Positions 1 through 12,977 are shown, counted from the first letter of the stretch. The stretch: 64,000 bases of DNA from Erigeron canadensis (GCF_010389155.1 NC_057766.1:24623516-24687515); one strand, 5' to 3'. The notes: generated from the letters alone by a model not told the origin. Translations and numbers: made by a program.

Positions 1-1057
1 TGGGAAATGCAAAATACCAGATTCTTTCACACTGCTACTTCCAGATCCTCCAGCTGAAACACCTTCAGCTCCCTGCATTGCCTATTGAAGAAACATTAAT
101 TCAAATGAAATATATATATATATATATACAGCAGAACCAATGACATAATTACGTGAGGAAATTTTTTATACCAGGGATTTCCTCTTGTTACTTCTAGTTG
201 CCAGTTTCGGAGGCGGTCCTCCAGGTGACGATCCAATAACTTCATTTTCTGGCTCCGTCGACAAGTCTAAAGTTGATCTATTGGCATTATCCTAAAAATA
301 AAAACAGAACGTAAGTGTACCCGCAAACCGCAGTTCAATGCAGAAAAAATATTAAAGCAAAGCGTGTCGTCAAGACTTACAGTGTTCTCATGAGCTTCTG
401 TCCTGCCAATCTTCTCAAGATAATCGGATACTTGCTTCTTAGAATAACACTTGCGTCCTCGAGCACTAACATAACACTACAACAACAACAACAAGACATG
501 CGTATAGATTTAATAAGATATCCTGAAAAATAAGTTACCACATAAAAGAACAAGAAGACACCATTTTATAAATTAGGTAAACTAAGGAGAAAAACAAAAC
601 AGATAATCGGCAGGGAGCTTATAAAAGCCTATATTTTTCAAAAGCTCCAAATCAGGCTGAGAGCTTACTGAAACAGAAATAAAGAATAAGCTACTAGCTT
701 TTTAAAACTCGCTTGAGCTTATAATATGCTAAACTACGTACAAAAATAACGTCCCTTAAAAAATATTTATCTTGATTCTTTGGTGTGTACTTCCATATAT
801 TTCATATATTTCAATTCTTAAGCTCCTGCTCTAGTATCTTTATCAAAGATCTCTACTTAAAAATATATTGACAAGAAAAAGAAAAAAAAAACTTAAATTA
901 TATCGGGGCAATATCTTACCTTGTATTGCTTTCCTTTACTGTTACCACCTTTTCGAGTCTTGAAATCCACGGTCCATCCATCAGGTAGCCAATTCGAATC
1001 ACCATTATAGTGGCTCCTTCTTTCAGATTCTTCAGGAGGAGATCCATCTCCACCTCC
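1..1057 (-). CDS. MBD (methyl-CpG-binding domain) protein, partial
   Basis: Minus-strand exons with clean splice borders: 920-1057 (46 codons), 381-476 (32 codons), 172-291 (40 codons) and 72 to the window edge. All join in phase 0. Exon 1 carries the start of an MBD (WLPDGWTVDFKTRKGG, then KGKQYK) and exon 2 completes it (CYVSARGRKCYSKKQVSDYL). Exon 3 is a basic, Pro-rich linker (GGPPPKLATRSNKRKS). MBD proteins are nuclear and read DNA methylation through two arginine fingers and an Asp/Tyr pair. Aligned from memory with MeCP2, the first arginine is kept (TRK), but Asp121, Tyr123 and Arg133 positions read Tyr, Cys and Tyr, so methyl-CpG binding is doubtful. The true start codon is not identified, and the C-terminus lies off the left edge. 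Family call is firm; subfamily is not. Confidence 0.75.
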
Positions 1058-1187
1058 CTGCATCACCTAGCTATATATAAAAACAACGTTCAATTCGATC
1101 AAAAGCATGTATATATATATACGAGTAATATCTAATTTACGACAGAAACCAATTGACTTAAATACACGGGGAAAAGAGTTTTAATAC

Positions 1188-1226
1188 CATGGATTTCTTC
1201 ATCATGCTACTTTTAGTTGCCAGTTT
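1188..1226 (-). other. Candidate upstream MBD-gene exon or exon relic
   Basis: A 39-bp stretch encodes KLATKSSMMKKSM and is flanked on the minus strand by an AG (ATTAATTAG) and a GTATTA donor, in phase 0. It matches the end of the linker exon at 172-291 (KLATRSNKRKS), and intron sequence next to both copies is also similar. It is either an extra exon of the same gene from a repeated MBD module or a leftover of such a duplication. The two adjacent ATG codons inside it could serve as a start. Confidence 0.4.
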
Positions 1227-2586
1227 CTAATTAATTATGTTTAGAAACCCTATAAATTGAATGAGCGTTTTTTTCCCCGAATGACGAGGTTTTATCTGCC
1301 TCGTGATATATATATGTAAATTTTGTATGTACGTATACGTATATCGAGATAGAGAATAATAGAATACTAACTGGTCAGAATGTGTCAATGATGACTAGTC
1401 TAACTGGTCAGATGCATCCCAGATTTTACCAAGGTCTTAAGTGCGAGACAAGTCTTGAGTTTTTTCCTCCAAATACTTATAACAGCCCATGATCAACATT
1501 TCCTTGTCTAATGTACCCACAAGACTACCATTATACGGTGAGCTAGGTTTCAGAATGTTAGATGGAAAGTAGAAAAACCCATGTGATATGAAGTGGGTTG
1601 GATACTTTGAATTAGGTTAGAAAAAGTTAATTATCTAACAATTAAGGACATACGATATCTTGTAGGATCGAATTGTGGCCCAATCTTGAATAGTCGTGTA
1701 CATATTGGGTCATACCTAAAACTTTAAAATTTTAATTTGTGAATTTTATTAAAATATTGTTTTAATCCTATGTTTTGATCTATTTTTACATGTCACTATT
1801 TTAGGCAAGTTAGGTTACTCTATCGTTATCCTTTTAAAAAATCCAAATGATTATACTTTTATTATATACTCTTTCTGTCCCACCAAAAGTGTTTCTACCT
1901 TTGACTTTAAATATATATTCTTTTGTTATATAATACTTGATAAAAATCATAGCCAATGAAAATATATCTAAAACTCAACCAGTTTATATAACTTTCATTA
2001 AATACAAGTATTATATAATATAAACAAAAATATTTAAGGTCAAAATTAAAGAATAAAGACTTTAAAAATTCTAAACATGACATTTCTAGTGGAACGAAAA
2101 GAATATATAACTAGTAAAATATACTTGACCATTGGTCGAGACTAACAATATTCATACTCTACTTTAATTTCAGAGAAAATTTATGTCACTAGAATTTAAA
2201 GTTTATTTTACTCATGTCACTTGCTAGATCTAAATGTTTATCTTTCAATGTCTATAAAGTTTTCATATAACTTTTTTTTTTAAGATATACGAAAAGATGG
2301 TTAGTCCTCTAAAGTGTCAACGTTAACCCATTTACTCATTAATAAGTCTATTTGGGTTACACAAATTAAGCAATTATTAGCAAAAGTTTTGTTAAAATAT
2401 CCATATTGAACCCGCGCTGATTAACTAATATGGGTTTACTGTAGCTGTTTACATAATGTTTTTATGCTTATTTGTTAAATGAAGGTGTAAGAAAATCTAA
2501 CAATTTTACCCCAGATCATGGTTTTGACTCTTCGGAGTGACGTGTGTTAGAGATTTTTTATTTGAGTCGCTTATAACAACTCCTGG
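1227..2586. other. Intergenic, AT-rich, no gene seen
   Basis: No long open frame, splice-linked coding stretch or repeat structure that I can name. It holds short AT-rich tracts only. Confidence 0.6.
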
Positions 2587-3273
2587 TAGGGGTGAGCAAA
2601 AACCGAAAAAATTCGACAAACCCAAAAAACCGAAAACTGAACGAAATCCATTGGTTTAGTTTTCGTTTTCTAAAAACCAAACATATCGTTTCGTGTTTTG
2701 GTTTCATATGTCAAAAAACCGATAAAAAACCGAACCAAACCGAATATATTCAAATATATTTTATATTTATATCATATTACATCTATATTTATTACTTTTA
2801 ATTTATAAATATGTTAATATATTTAATCTTTTTAGTGTACAAATCTATATAAATTGTATGGTTTAGATGAAAACATACAATAAATAAATTTGTTTTATAA
2901 AAGTTATACTAATTTTAACACCTAAAAAATATAATTAGTAAATAAAAGCATTTCTATATTTTAGTTTTTACATCATATTTTTTCTTAACAATTGAAAATT
3001 AAGTTTATAACATAATATAAAAGAATGTAAAACTAAAAATTTATAAAAAAAATCCGAATAAAAACCGAAACCGATACAACCAAACCGAAAAACGGAAAAA
3101 CCGAACCGAATCCAATGAAAGAAAAATTATTTTTCATTCATAAATATAGAAATTTACATAGAAATAAAAGGCAAACGAGCAACAATGGTTTTGGTTTTCT
3201 AAAAACCGAATGGATCGATTCGGGTTTTGATTTTAGGCAAAAACCGACTTAAAACGACCCATACTCATTCCTA
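2587..3273. mobile_element. hAT-type MITE, copy A
   Basis: The 687-bp element starts TAGGGGTGAGCAAAAACCG and ends in an imperfect inverse copy (CTCATTCCTA). The subterminal parts are rich in AACCGAA repeats in both orientations. Flanking 8-mers actcctgg and gctcctgt are an imperfect 8-bp target-site duplication, as expected for the hAT superfamily. No transposase is encoded, so it is non-autonomous. Copies B and C share the same ends. Confidence 0.7.
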
Positions 3274-4101
3274 GCTCCTGTTATACTTCTCGTAATTTAA
3301 AGTATATGAATAGATTCACCATTATATGTCGAAGGATATGAGATCGAATACCAAAAAATTACTGTTATAAATTTAATTTTTATGAAGGTCTAAAGAAACA
3401 AAAATAAACTTTACCCTTAGCTTAGATTGCGTTTGATTTACACATTTTGACCGAGTCCGATAAAAGAATTTGAAATTTTAAAAGAAAGAAAGTATTCCCG
3501 TGTGAAAAGACTTTGTGTTGGGTTTCGCGTTGATCATTGAAGATGGTCAATATTACACTAAACCCAAAAAAAATAAAAAATAAAAAAACGACACAGAAAC
3601 AGATGGATGAATTTCGTAAGAAAATAAGATCTTGTAATCAGGGAGCGCATATATCGAATGATGATGCTGATGATGATCAAAACAGAATCTACTACTAGAG
3701 GTACTAGACGTATCTTTAATTTTCTAACACTTTTGATATCTGTTAGGATTTCGAAAACCCATATGCGAACAACCATAATTATTATATATGTAGATATTGT
3801 TTGTGTTAGTATTATAAGTTCTTGTTATATTGTTTTGGTTTCAATCTAATCGATGTTGTTGGGATTGATCTAATTGAGTATAAATATCTTGGAAATTTGG
3901 AAAATGATATGAAATGTGTGTACTGTTTTTCTTTTTATTTATCTAATATATAAAAAAAACTTGAATGTATATAGATTTACATAATGTATATAAATAAAGC
4001 TTCAAACTTGATGTAGAAGAAGTAGATAGTAGTAACACACTAACACATCATCATGAGTTCTCTAAAGATGATGATGATGTTCACATGCTTGTAATTGCTA
4101 A
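3274..4101. other. Intergenic between two MITEs
   Basis: AT-rich sequence. The short open frames at 3558-3849 overlap on both strands and show no recognisable domain. No gene is supported. Confidence 0.5.
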
Positions 4102-4735
4102 TAGGGGTGAGCAAAAACCGAACCAAAAACCGAAAAAATCATGAAAACTGAACCGAAAAACCAAAAACCGAAAAAACCAAAAATCATTGGTTTTGGTTTT
4201 CTAAAAACCGAAAGTTGTGAAACCGAACCGAACCAAAACTATATATTTTTACTTTATTTTATATTTATATCATTTTATTATTAATTTTTGATAAATATGT
4301 TATTATATTTGCATTTTTAGGTGTATATAATAATATCATTAGTATGTTTTAAGTGAAAATACATAACAAAAATAATTTGTTTTAATAATTGTATAATTAA
4401 ACAACGCGTAAAAGATATATATAGTTATATATAAAATTTGTTTGAAGTTTGTACAACTTACTTTTATGGATTTGTTGTCATTGTTGTAGTATTATATATT
4501 GTTACTAATATTGTTTTGAAAACTTGTTGAAATTAGTTAAAAGGTGTAATTATAGGGTATAAACTTATAAATTTTTGAAGCTCAATTTGACCCAAACCAC
4601 AAGTGGTTAAAAACCGACTAAAACCGAACCGAAATGGACACAAACCAAAAAAACCGAAACCCAATGATTTTAGTTTTCAAAAACCGAATTATAACGGTTC
4701 GGTTTTAGTCAAAAACCGAACCAAACTCACCCCTA
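4102..4735. mobile_element. hAT-type MITE, copy B, perfect 8-bp TSD
   Basis: A 634-bp element begins TAGGGGTGAGCAAAAACCG and ends CTCACCCCTA, a perfect 10-bp terminal inverted repeat. It is flanked by the direct repeat ATTGCTAA at 4094-4101 and 4736-4743. The AACCGAA-rich arms around an AT-rich core give it a long imperfect hairpin. This is the cleanest of the three copies and fixes the element borders. Confidence 0.85.
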
Positions 4736-5697
4736 ATTGCTAAATATATATGGTCTTCAAAATTTGGGCAAAAGGGGAAATTATGATGTAACAGGACCAA
4801 AATATCCTTATGTGCAAACTTTCGATGATACAAAATCAAACTTCAAAGATGGGGCTGATAAAACAAAGGAGAGTCCACAAGTTGATCGATAGCATCTGAT
4901 TATATCTTATCCTTACTTAGTGACATCTCACTTAGCATTATTTGATTTAATGACTTATTAAAAAATTAATCATTGCCTATTATATAATTATAATGAAATT
5001 ATTGTATGAAAATATCTTAGAGACATGTTTCACTAATCATAACTATGCTAGCGTTTGATTTCATGCCGTCTGCTTTTGCAATGACCAATTGTAATACAAT
5101 TAATTATCATAAATAGACTTCCCAATCACTTGTTTCACATTTGAAGCAGAACTCGCCAAGAATGAAAAATGTTATGTGACTAGTCAAACTTATAGATATA
5201 GTGTGTGCAAGTGTGTTAATCCCTTCTTCTATGGTAGGCTGGAAATATATCACAAGTCCAACCAAAATGATAAAAACAAATATTGTGAAAATATAGGATA
5301 CCGAAAAAAAGAAAGAAACAAACAACAACAATCTTCCAAAAAATTAAGATGAGGGTGTGGCTTGTCTCCACTGTCCAGCTGCGAGAAACAAATAAAAGAA
5401 AATAAACATGGTGAGCGGTTTCTCAGTCAAAGTGTCCGCCAAAATTATATAACAAAAAGTATATGACATGAAAAGTATGCATAAGAGAATGTGATTGGAC
5501 GGTCAACCCAAGTTCTAAATGAAATGGAAAAGATAAGAAAAGGCCCACAGCCGGCTATGTGTGTGTCTCGGATTTGGAACCAGTCAACAAAACCAAAATC
5601 CAAATTAAAAATGGGAGTGAAAACCAACAGCACAGCAAAATTGTTCTGTAACTTTTATTTTGTTTAGGCATTGATGTTCAACGGCAACCCAACCAGA
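4736..5697. other. 5' flank of RLP pseudogene 1
   Basis: No gene seen. The last bases before the start codon (aaccaga then ATGAGTGCTCT) match those before the other two RLP copies, so the 3' end of this stretch is the ancestral 5' leader of the receptor gene. Confidence 0.4.
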
Positions 5698-7000
5698 ATG
5701 AGTGCTCTGTTTTCATTTTCCAGTTACTTGTGTTTCCTTGTTGTTTTGGCCTTGTCTCATTCATGCATATATAAGCATAAACTTGATAATAATGATGGAT
5801 TATGCATGGAGGCTGAGAGACAAGCACTTCTTCAGTTCAAACATGGCCTCATTGACAAAACAGGTAGTCTTGCTTCGTAGGTGGCTGAGGATAGAAATTG
5901 TTGCGGATGGGCTGGGATTGTTTGTGATAACATCACTTGTCATGTCCATGAGATTCATCTCCAGGGTAATTTTCCTTACGGGGATTGTGACCGAACACTG
6001 CAGTTGGGAGGGAAATTAATTAGTTCATCCTTGTTGCATCTGAAGCAACTCACACATCTGGACTTAAGCTACAACAACTTAAGAGGGATCCAAGTTCCGG
6101 AGTTCATTGGTTCACTTAGAAACTTGAGATATCTTAATCTCTCAATTTCCGGATTCAGTGGATTTATATCTCCTCAATTGGGAAATCTTTCTAGATTGCA
6201 CGTCCTTAGTCTTGGAAGCTTTTATATACCATATGAAGATACACGCATGATGAACTTGCAGTGGTTGTCAAGTCTTCCTTTGTTGCATCATCTTGATATG
6301 AGCGATATGAACCTTAGCAAAGCGACGGATTTGTTTCAGGTGATCAACACCCTTCCTTCTTTGAGCGAACTACGTTTAGCATGTTGTGGTCTTATGGATA
6401 TACATCCACATGTTTCTAGTCTCAATATCACATCCCTTTCTGTAACACCCCGAGCTAGGCACGAAATGTCACCAAAAAGATATAGCGTATGCATGGGATT
6501 ATCGTAGAACATGATCTATATGCATAAAAGGATCCGGTGAATCCAACATCAATAATCAAGTATAAAATGCATAAAATAGGGCGAATGAATCCTGGATCCA
6601 TGTAAGTCCAAGCCCAAGTCCTAGCACAAGCCTCAATCGATCATCACGTTATGGATTCACAAGTTTACCTGAAAAGTGTACTAAACAAGGTCAACACTAG
6701 GTTGGTGAGTTCGTAGGAGCGAATGACAAGGATCTAATACCAAAGCCATTCACAATATGAACAAGGAAAAATGGGCAAGGAACACACTTACAGTAAGTCC
6801 TTAAAAGGCACAAGTACACAATTTAGGTTGGCTCGTGGCACAACCTAATCACACATGAATCCTTTAAACGAACTATACAATAGCTAGGATACGTATAAGA
6901 AGCAAGGGCAAATAATGTCGATAACAATAAGTATCAAACAAGTACTATGACCTCAAATATGTCCATCCAACCTCACAAATGTCCTCATGTCATCCAAATG

Positions 7001-7056
7001 TCATCAAGTACGTATAGTACCCGTATAATGTCATCAAGTACGTATAGTACCCGTTT
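7001..7056. repeat. 30-bp direct repeat, two copies
   Basis: The 30-bp unit beginning tcatcaagtacgtatagtac occurs at 7001 and 7031 in tandem, inside the solo LTR. Confidence 0.7.
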
Positions 7057-9104
7057 ATTGCACTTGCCACATTTCACCTCAATTGTCCACCATATTGCAC
7101 GTTATGTACCTCATTGTACTCAATTGCACGAAAGTTGTTCATCCATGACCATCAATGTCCACACATAACCAAAACACCATGTGTATATACTTCGTACGAT
7201 ACTACTTTTGAAAGGCCTTTGATGCTTATATATAGGGTCACCCGCAGCCTTCCCACCACATCTCCAACCTTTCAAAGACATTACCGTCCTCCATATATGC
7301 ACAGCTAACCTATAACAAACTCAACATACATATACAATAACCATACAACAAATCACATAATTGCACATCTACAAAACCGTCACACAACATGTAAATCCAT
7401 AAATCAATCAATGTCTCCATAACAATCATGTCCATCAATGACCCTCACAGGTGTATTTACAAAATGAACTATATCAAGGTATTTAGAATCGCATGGTAAG
7501 CAAGAACAAGTAATAATGATATCAACAAGTATCCTAACAAGTCCTATGTTTTCATGCATGCGCACATTGTCCCTCAATTGTCCTCTTCTCCTCCATAATG
7601 TCGTCACCCAAGACACTCAAACATATGCACAATCAAGTCATGTCATCAATCAAGAAAATCAAGCGTTTGCACATTTGAACTATGTCAAAAATCAAGGCAA
7701 ACATATAATTGCACCCTCAAACAAGTCAACACACAAAAGTTGTACACTTTTCAGCCCGAATCTCAATTGAATCTCAATTGAGTAGGGAACTATGAAACTC
7801 ACCTTGGCTCAAGCAATTACAAGTATAAGTCAGGCTATAAACATCCAACGACCGCCAAATGTCCATAACCTATCAATATATACATTACAATACAAGTTAA
7901 GAGTCTCACTTTGTTCTACTTATGACTCCCAACCATGAACGACTCAATAGACTTGAACAAGAAACCAATGGACCCGTAAGAATGTGTACAAGAAGGTATG
8001 GGTCGACTCAAATACCATGGACGGTCAACAAGCTCAAAGGATTCTTTGTAGACTACTCGACTCATTCGTAGACTATTTTCATAATGTGTAGACTACTTTC
8101 AGTTTTTCCCTTGTCTACTTCCAGTTTTGTAGACCAATTTCGGTACACAAGACGACCAATTGAGACAAAACTTAATTCTTAGAAAATGTAAAGGGCTCAA
8201 AGAACTTTTCAGAAATTTAGGGTTTGACTCTTGAAGATCTATAACGAACAAGTTACGGTGTTTCCAAAAACAGACCTGTACACTTTCGACTGGTTGAAAC
8301 CTTGTAACCAAACACACCCAAATTCGTCCCAATCTATTTTGACCTCAAATTCGACTAGGAGCTTCTTTCAAACTCATTTTTAGACATAAATGAACATAAC
8401 CCACATCACAATTTCGTTCTATAGCACCATTTTTGTGTTAAATTAGTTTTTGTCCCGTTTTGACTTTTGACAAAACCCTAATTGACCTAAAATCGGATCT
8501 TGGAAAGCTTGGACTCGTTTTTTTGCAGCTTTTATGAACATATTTAGACACAAAACACTTCAAAACTTGATTCAAAACATCAATTTTTAGCTTAGATTTG
8601 AAATTGACTTAATTTACCCACTTTGTAACCCTAATTTTTGACCCACTTCATTTTTGACTTGTAATTTGACTCAAGAACACTTGGGTTTGACTAGAAACAT
8701 GTTAATAAACATAAAATGATTGATTTGAGCGAAATGTAACTTACCAAAACCCCTTCCAAGTTGTTGACCTGAAATTTGAGCTAGATGGAAAGAATTCTTG
8801 TACTTTGACTTTCAAAATTTTGATATGTTGCTAAGATGATGATAAGGATGATTATTCCTATGTAAATCTAGCTTGAAACAACCGTTAATAACCCAAGAAT
8901 TTAGAGAGAAAGAGAGAGATGTGTGTATGTATGTGTGTTCTTGGAGAGGTTTAGAGAGAGATAAGATGATATGAATGAATGGATGAGAAAGTTGTAAGGG
9001 ATTGGGTAGTTGAGGCATAAGTATAAATGGTAAATGTTACACTATTACCCTAAGTAAAAAAAATCTCTTTGTCTTCGGTAGTCTATTTTTGATTTCCAGC
9101 ACCT

Positions 9105-9320
9105 TTAGACTATTACAGTAGGTATGTAGTCTCTTTTTGTACATTTTTAACTTTTAGACTATTATAGTAGGTAAGTAGTCTCTTTTTGTACATTTTTAAC
9201 TTTTAGACTATTTTAGACGATTATAGCAGGTAAGTAGCCTCTTTTGTACATTTTCGACTTTAGACTATTTTAGACTATTATAGCAGGTAAGTAGCCTCTT
9301 TTGTACATTTTCAACTTTTG
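9105..9320. repeat. Minisatellite inside the solo LTR
   Basis: Four tandem units of about 49-59 bp. Each has a GTAGTCTCTTTTTGTACATT-like core followed by an AACTTTTAGACTATT motif; units start near 9126, 9175, 9234 and 9291. The length change between units comes from an extra TTTTAGAC step. Confidence 0.75.
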
Positions 9321-11865
9321 TCATCACATCAAACATGAGTTATACACAAATAGCATACAAAACTCATATTAAGGGGTAAATTGACCTACATGAACATATT
9401 GCACATAATTGAACTCCAAATTGTACTTGATAATATATATGCTAGTTTACTAATTAGTCAAATTGTGCACGCATCCAAATAGTCAAAAGTCGCAATTGTT
9501 ACACTTTCCTTGCTCGAATTTTCTTCTAACCATTTTAGTAGTTTCGTGGCACAATGGGTATTTAGTACAACTAATCTGGTTTCCTTGGATCTTTCTTGGT
9601 GTAATTTTCATAGCCTAATTCATGGCAATATCAATGGCTTCCGTAACTTGACTTCTCTGAAGTTGCTGCATGTTTCTAGAAACGATTTTATGAATTCTTC
9701 ATTAGTTTTTAAAGGCCTATCTAGTAATCTTGTGTCTTTAAAGATCAGTTATTGTGGTGTTTCAAGTGCAGCTCTGGATTCACTTCACAACTTAACCTCC
9801 CTTCGTAGCCTTGACATGAGAGCAAATGAACTTACTAAGAGAATACCTAAATCATTTGTTAACCTATGTAATTTGAGAGATATTGATTTTTCGTTCAACG
9901 ATTTTAGTAATATTAGTTTAAATGATCTTCTTGGAGGTTTGCTCGACTGCGAATCACATATTGGTCGATCTTCACTCTTAGAGGAGTTAGATATTAGTCA
10001 AACCAATATTTCTGGTACGATTCCGAATTTCATTGGGCAGTTAACTTCTATGAAAAGATTACTACTCTATGGGAATAGAATTTTTGGTTCTATTCCACAA
10101 TGGATTGGACGTTTATCATCATTGGAGGAGTTACATCTTTCAGATAACCTTCTGGATGGTAGCCTTCCTCATAGCCTTGGTAATCTTTCGAAGTTAGAAG
10201 AGTTAACTTTTTCTAACAATTTGTTGATCGGTTTTGTATCAGAGGCTCACTTTGCCAAACTAGCGAGTTTGATATATCTAACTGGAAAAGGTAACGACTT
10301 AACCCTACTATCGAAACTTGTTAATTGGGTTCCCCCCGTTCCAGTTGCAGGTCTTGGACTTAAGTTCTTGGAGTTTAGGGCCTCACTTTCCATGGTGGTT
10401 GCAATCACAAACGCATCTAACAGGGAGTTTAGGTACATAAGAAACACATGCATTTCTTCATCCATGCCTGTGTCGTTTTGGAAATCATTCCCTAATCTAA
10501 TGATTTTAGATATGTCGCATAATCGGATCCAGGGAGCGTTGTTAGATATCCCTGCAACAATTATGATACTAGACCTAAGTTTTAATGAGTTTAGCGGGGA
10601 ATTACCTAAATTGTCAAATGGTTCATTTATGTGGATGTTGGATCTCTCGAGTAATTTTTTTTTGGGATCGGTACAACGTATATTGTGTTCCAATAGTGTA
10701 GAAAAGTACTCAGATCGTATAGTCATAAATGTTCTTAATTTGGGAAACAATCATTTGTCTGGTATCATCCCTGAGTGTTGGGACAAATGGCAGGAGTTGT
10801 GGTATTTAAACTTGGAGAATAATCGTTTGTCTAGTGAGATTCCAGGAACAATGGGCTCTTTACGTCAGTTACGGTCACTAAGCATGCGTGGGAACAAGCT
10901 CTCAGGAAGATTACCTGTTTCTCTGATGAACTTGGAAAGTTTGGTGGTCCTTTAAATTGGTAGGAATGAACTTGAAGGAAGCATTCCAAAATGGACTGGT
11001 AATCTCTCTTCTTTGAGGCTTTTCAATCTTAGATCCAACAAATTTGTCGGAAATATTCCTTATGAGCTCTGTTATCCTACACATATCCAAATATTGGATC
11101 TTGCTCATAATAATCTATCTGGAAATATTCCAAGATGTTTCAACAAGTTCAGTGTCCTTTCTGGCAATGAAGTTCTCTTCAGAAATAAAATTTCTTTATT
11201 TACTTATTCTACTAACTACTCTTATTCTACTAAAGAGGTTCATGGTAGTGATTCATTGGTGATGAAAGGACGAGAAGACACATATGACACTATTCTTGGA
11301 CTGGTGACGTTGTTGGACCTTTCAAGTAATAATCTTGTTGGGCACATTTCAAGTGAACTAATGGCTTTGAGGGGTTGAAGTCTTTGAACTTATCAAGAAA
11401 TAAATTAACTGGAACGATCCCGGAGAACATTGGAGACATGAAATCTCTTGAAACTTTTGATGTATCACTAAACAAGTTTTCAGGAAGCTTCCTATGAGCC
11501 TCTCAAACTTGACTTCTTTGAATAGCTTCAATGTGTCTTACAACCAATTGATAGGAAGAGTTCCTTCAAGTACCCAACTTCAGAGCTTCAGTGAGTCCAG
11601 CTTCTTTGGCAACAAACTTTGTGGACATCCACTCTCTGATCGTTGCATACCAACTGAAGTACCCAATGAAGAAGTTCTAAAAGACGACGATGCACATGGA
11701 GCTGGAGATTGGGGGTTGATTATTAGCATTACGCTTGGATTGATTGTTGGTTTTTGGCTCATTGTGGCTCCTTTGATGGTTAGCAGAACATGGAGGATCG
11801 TATACTTTGCTTTCTTGAGTGAGCTGGGGTATATGGTTTACAATGTTTTCTGTAAGTACGTATGA

Positions 11866-12977
11866 AGGCAACCAGTTTTGTAAATGATTAAAAGTGTTTC
11901 GTGGTTGCTTAGTATGTTTTTAAACTTGTATTGTTAATCATATAGGTATTACCTTACTAAAGTTTCAAGCATATATCGCCAACGTCTGTATCATAAACTC
12001 ATTGTCCGGAACTTGCAGGTAGATCACTGGTGGAAAAGGATCAAGAGGTTTGATATATTCATACTAATTAATTGATTATCTGATTCATAAGATCTAGAGA
12101 TGCATACTGGTTTCAGAAGGAACTGGTTTTCTTGTCTCATTTTTTTTTTATCAGGCTTTGATGCAAATTTTCTTCACATTCGGGCCCCTATAGAATATGA
12201 GATAAAGCAAGCATGACAACGTGCTATATTAAATAAAACTTTTGTATATTCGGAAATGCTTAATCCATGTGAGAAAGATTTTTGAGTTGTTGTGCAACTT
12301 GGAATGGTTTTTGCTACTTTGGTACTCGTAATAGATTAACTTTAATGTACTAAACCACGTAATTAGATTAGGTATCTGATATTCACTCCTAATTGTTATT
12401 TTTTTTTTCTATAACTGGTAATGAAATTTTGAGCTAAGGACCATGAAATTTTCACACCTAATTGTTATATTATGAAACATATATTCCATATAAATACCCT
12501 TGAAAAGTAAAAGCATTTAATTTTGACTTGATTCCTTTTATGAACTAAAAGTTGACTGTAAGAAACAACACCATAAATACGTACGTACAACTATATGTTA
12601 TGGATCGATGCTCAGTGATCATGGATCAGACTCGCACGAATCTTGATACATTCCAAATCGGACCGAGTCACCCCACAAGTAGATTGAGAAAGAAATGTAC
12701 GTGGGGACAATATATAGGAACGGTTTAAATAATTCACTCAAGATTGTAATATTGTATCAATAAATTTTCAACAAAAACTAATCTATAGTTTACTTGGATT
12801 TTTCAGTTAGTAATTAATACAGTTGAAATCACGTACTTAATTAGTTGAGACTGAGACACTTTTAATTGTTTTTCAAAGATCAATTAAAGACATTGTCGAA
12901 TTGAGATGTAAGATTTTATATTTAAATAACTTGCTACTTTATTGTTATGTTCTCCACATATATACTAATTAACCAGA
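11866..12977. other. Spacer between RLP copies 1 and 2
   Basis: No gene. The part from about 12340 to 12977 is a paralogous 5' flank that also occurs before RLP copy 3 at about 19380-19978 (shared stretches such as ctatagtttacttgga and tttttcaaagatcaatta). The tandem gene duplication therefore included the upstream region. Confidence 0.65.

Larger units (their letters stand above)
6441..9503 (-). mobile_element. Solo LTR (Ty3/gypsy-like), 3.06 kb
   Basis: Inserted in RLP pseudogene 1. Ends are TGTAACACCCC and ATTGTTACA (TG...CA with an inverted TGTAACA), flanked by the perfect 5-bp duplication CTTTC at 6436-6440 and 9504-9508. No gag or pol is present and no internal domain exists, so it is a solo LTR left by LTR-LTR recombination. 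On the minus strand it is similar to the plus-strand segment 17074-19198, both starting TGTAACA then a TTTTGACT motif. TGTAACACCCC starts and long LTRs are common in plant gypsy chromoviruses; the superfamily is inferred from that. Confidence 0.8.
5698..11865 (+). pseudogene. LRR receptor-like protein pseudogene 1 (EIX/Cf type)
   Basis: The ancestral product was a plasma-membrane LRR receptor-like protein without a kinase, the class that senses apoplastic elicitors. The remains run in order: signal peptide (MSALFSFSSYLCFLVVLALS), the N-terminal cap (AERQALLQFKHGL, NCCGWAGIVCDN), many plant-type LRRs (for example LDLSSNNLVGHI), then the C-terminal transmembrane segment (GLIVGFWLIVAPLMVS) and a short basic tail. 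It is dead. A Trp codon became TAG at 5878-5880, and a Gln codon became TAA at about 10953. Single-base deletions lie near 11370 and 11486. There is a compensated frameshift between about 10330 and 10440. A 3.06-kb solo LTR (6441-9503) splits an LRR. Removing the insert and one target copy restores frame continuity (ITSL then LLEF). Family assignment is firm; the closeness to EIX2 is inferred. Confidence 0.88.

Noticed and set aside
10247..10750. 167-codon minus-strand open frame across RLP pseudogene 1
   Set aside because: It is the antisense of the LRR coding sequence and has no domain or splice context of its own.
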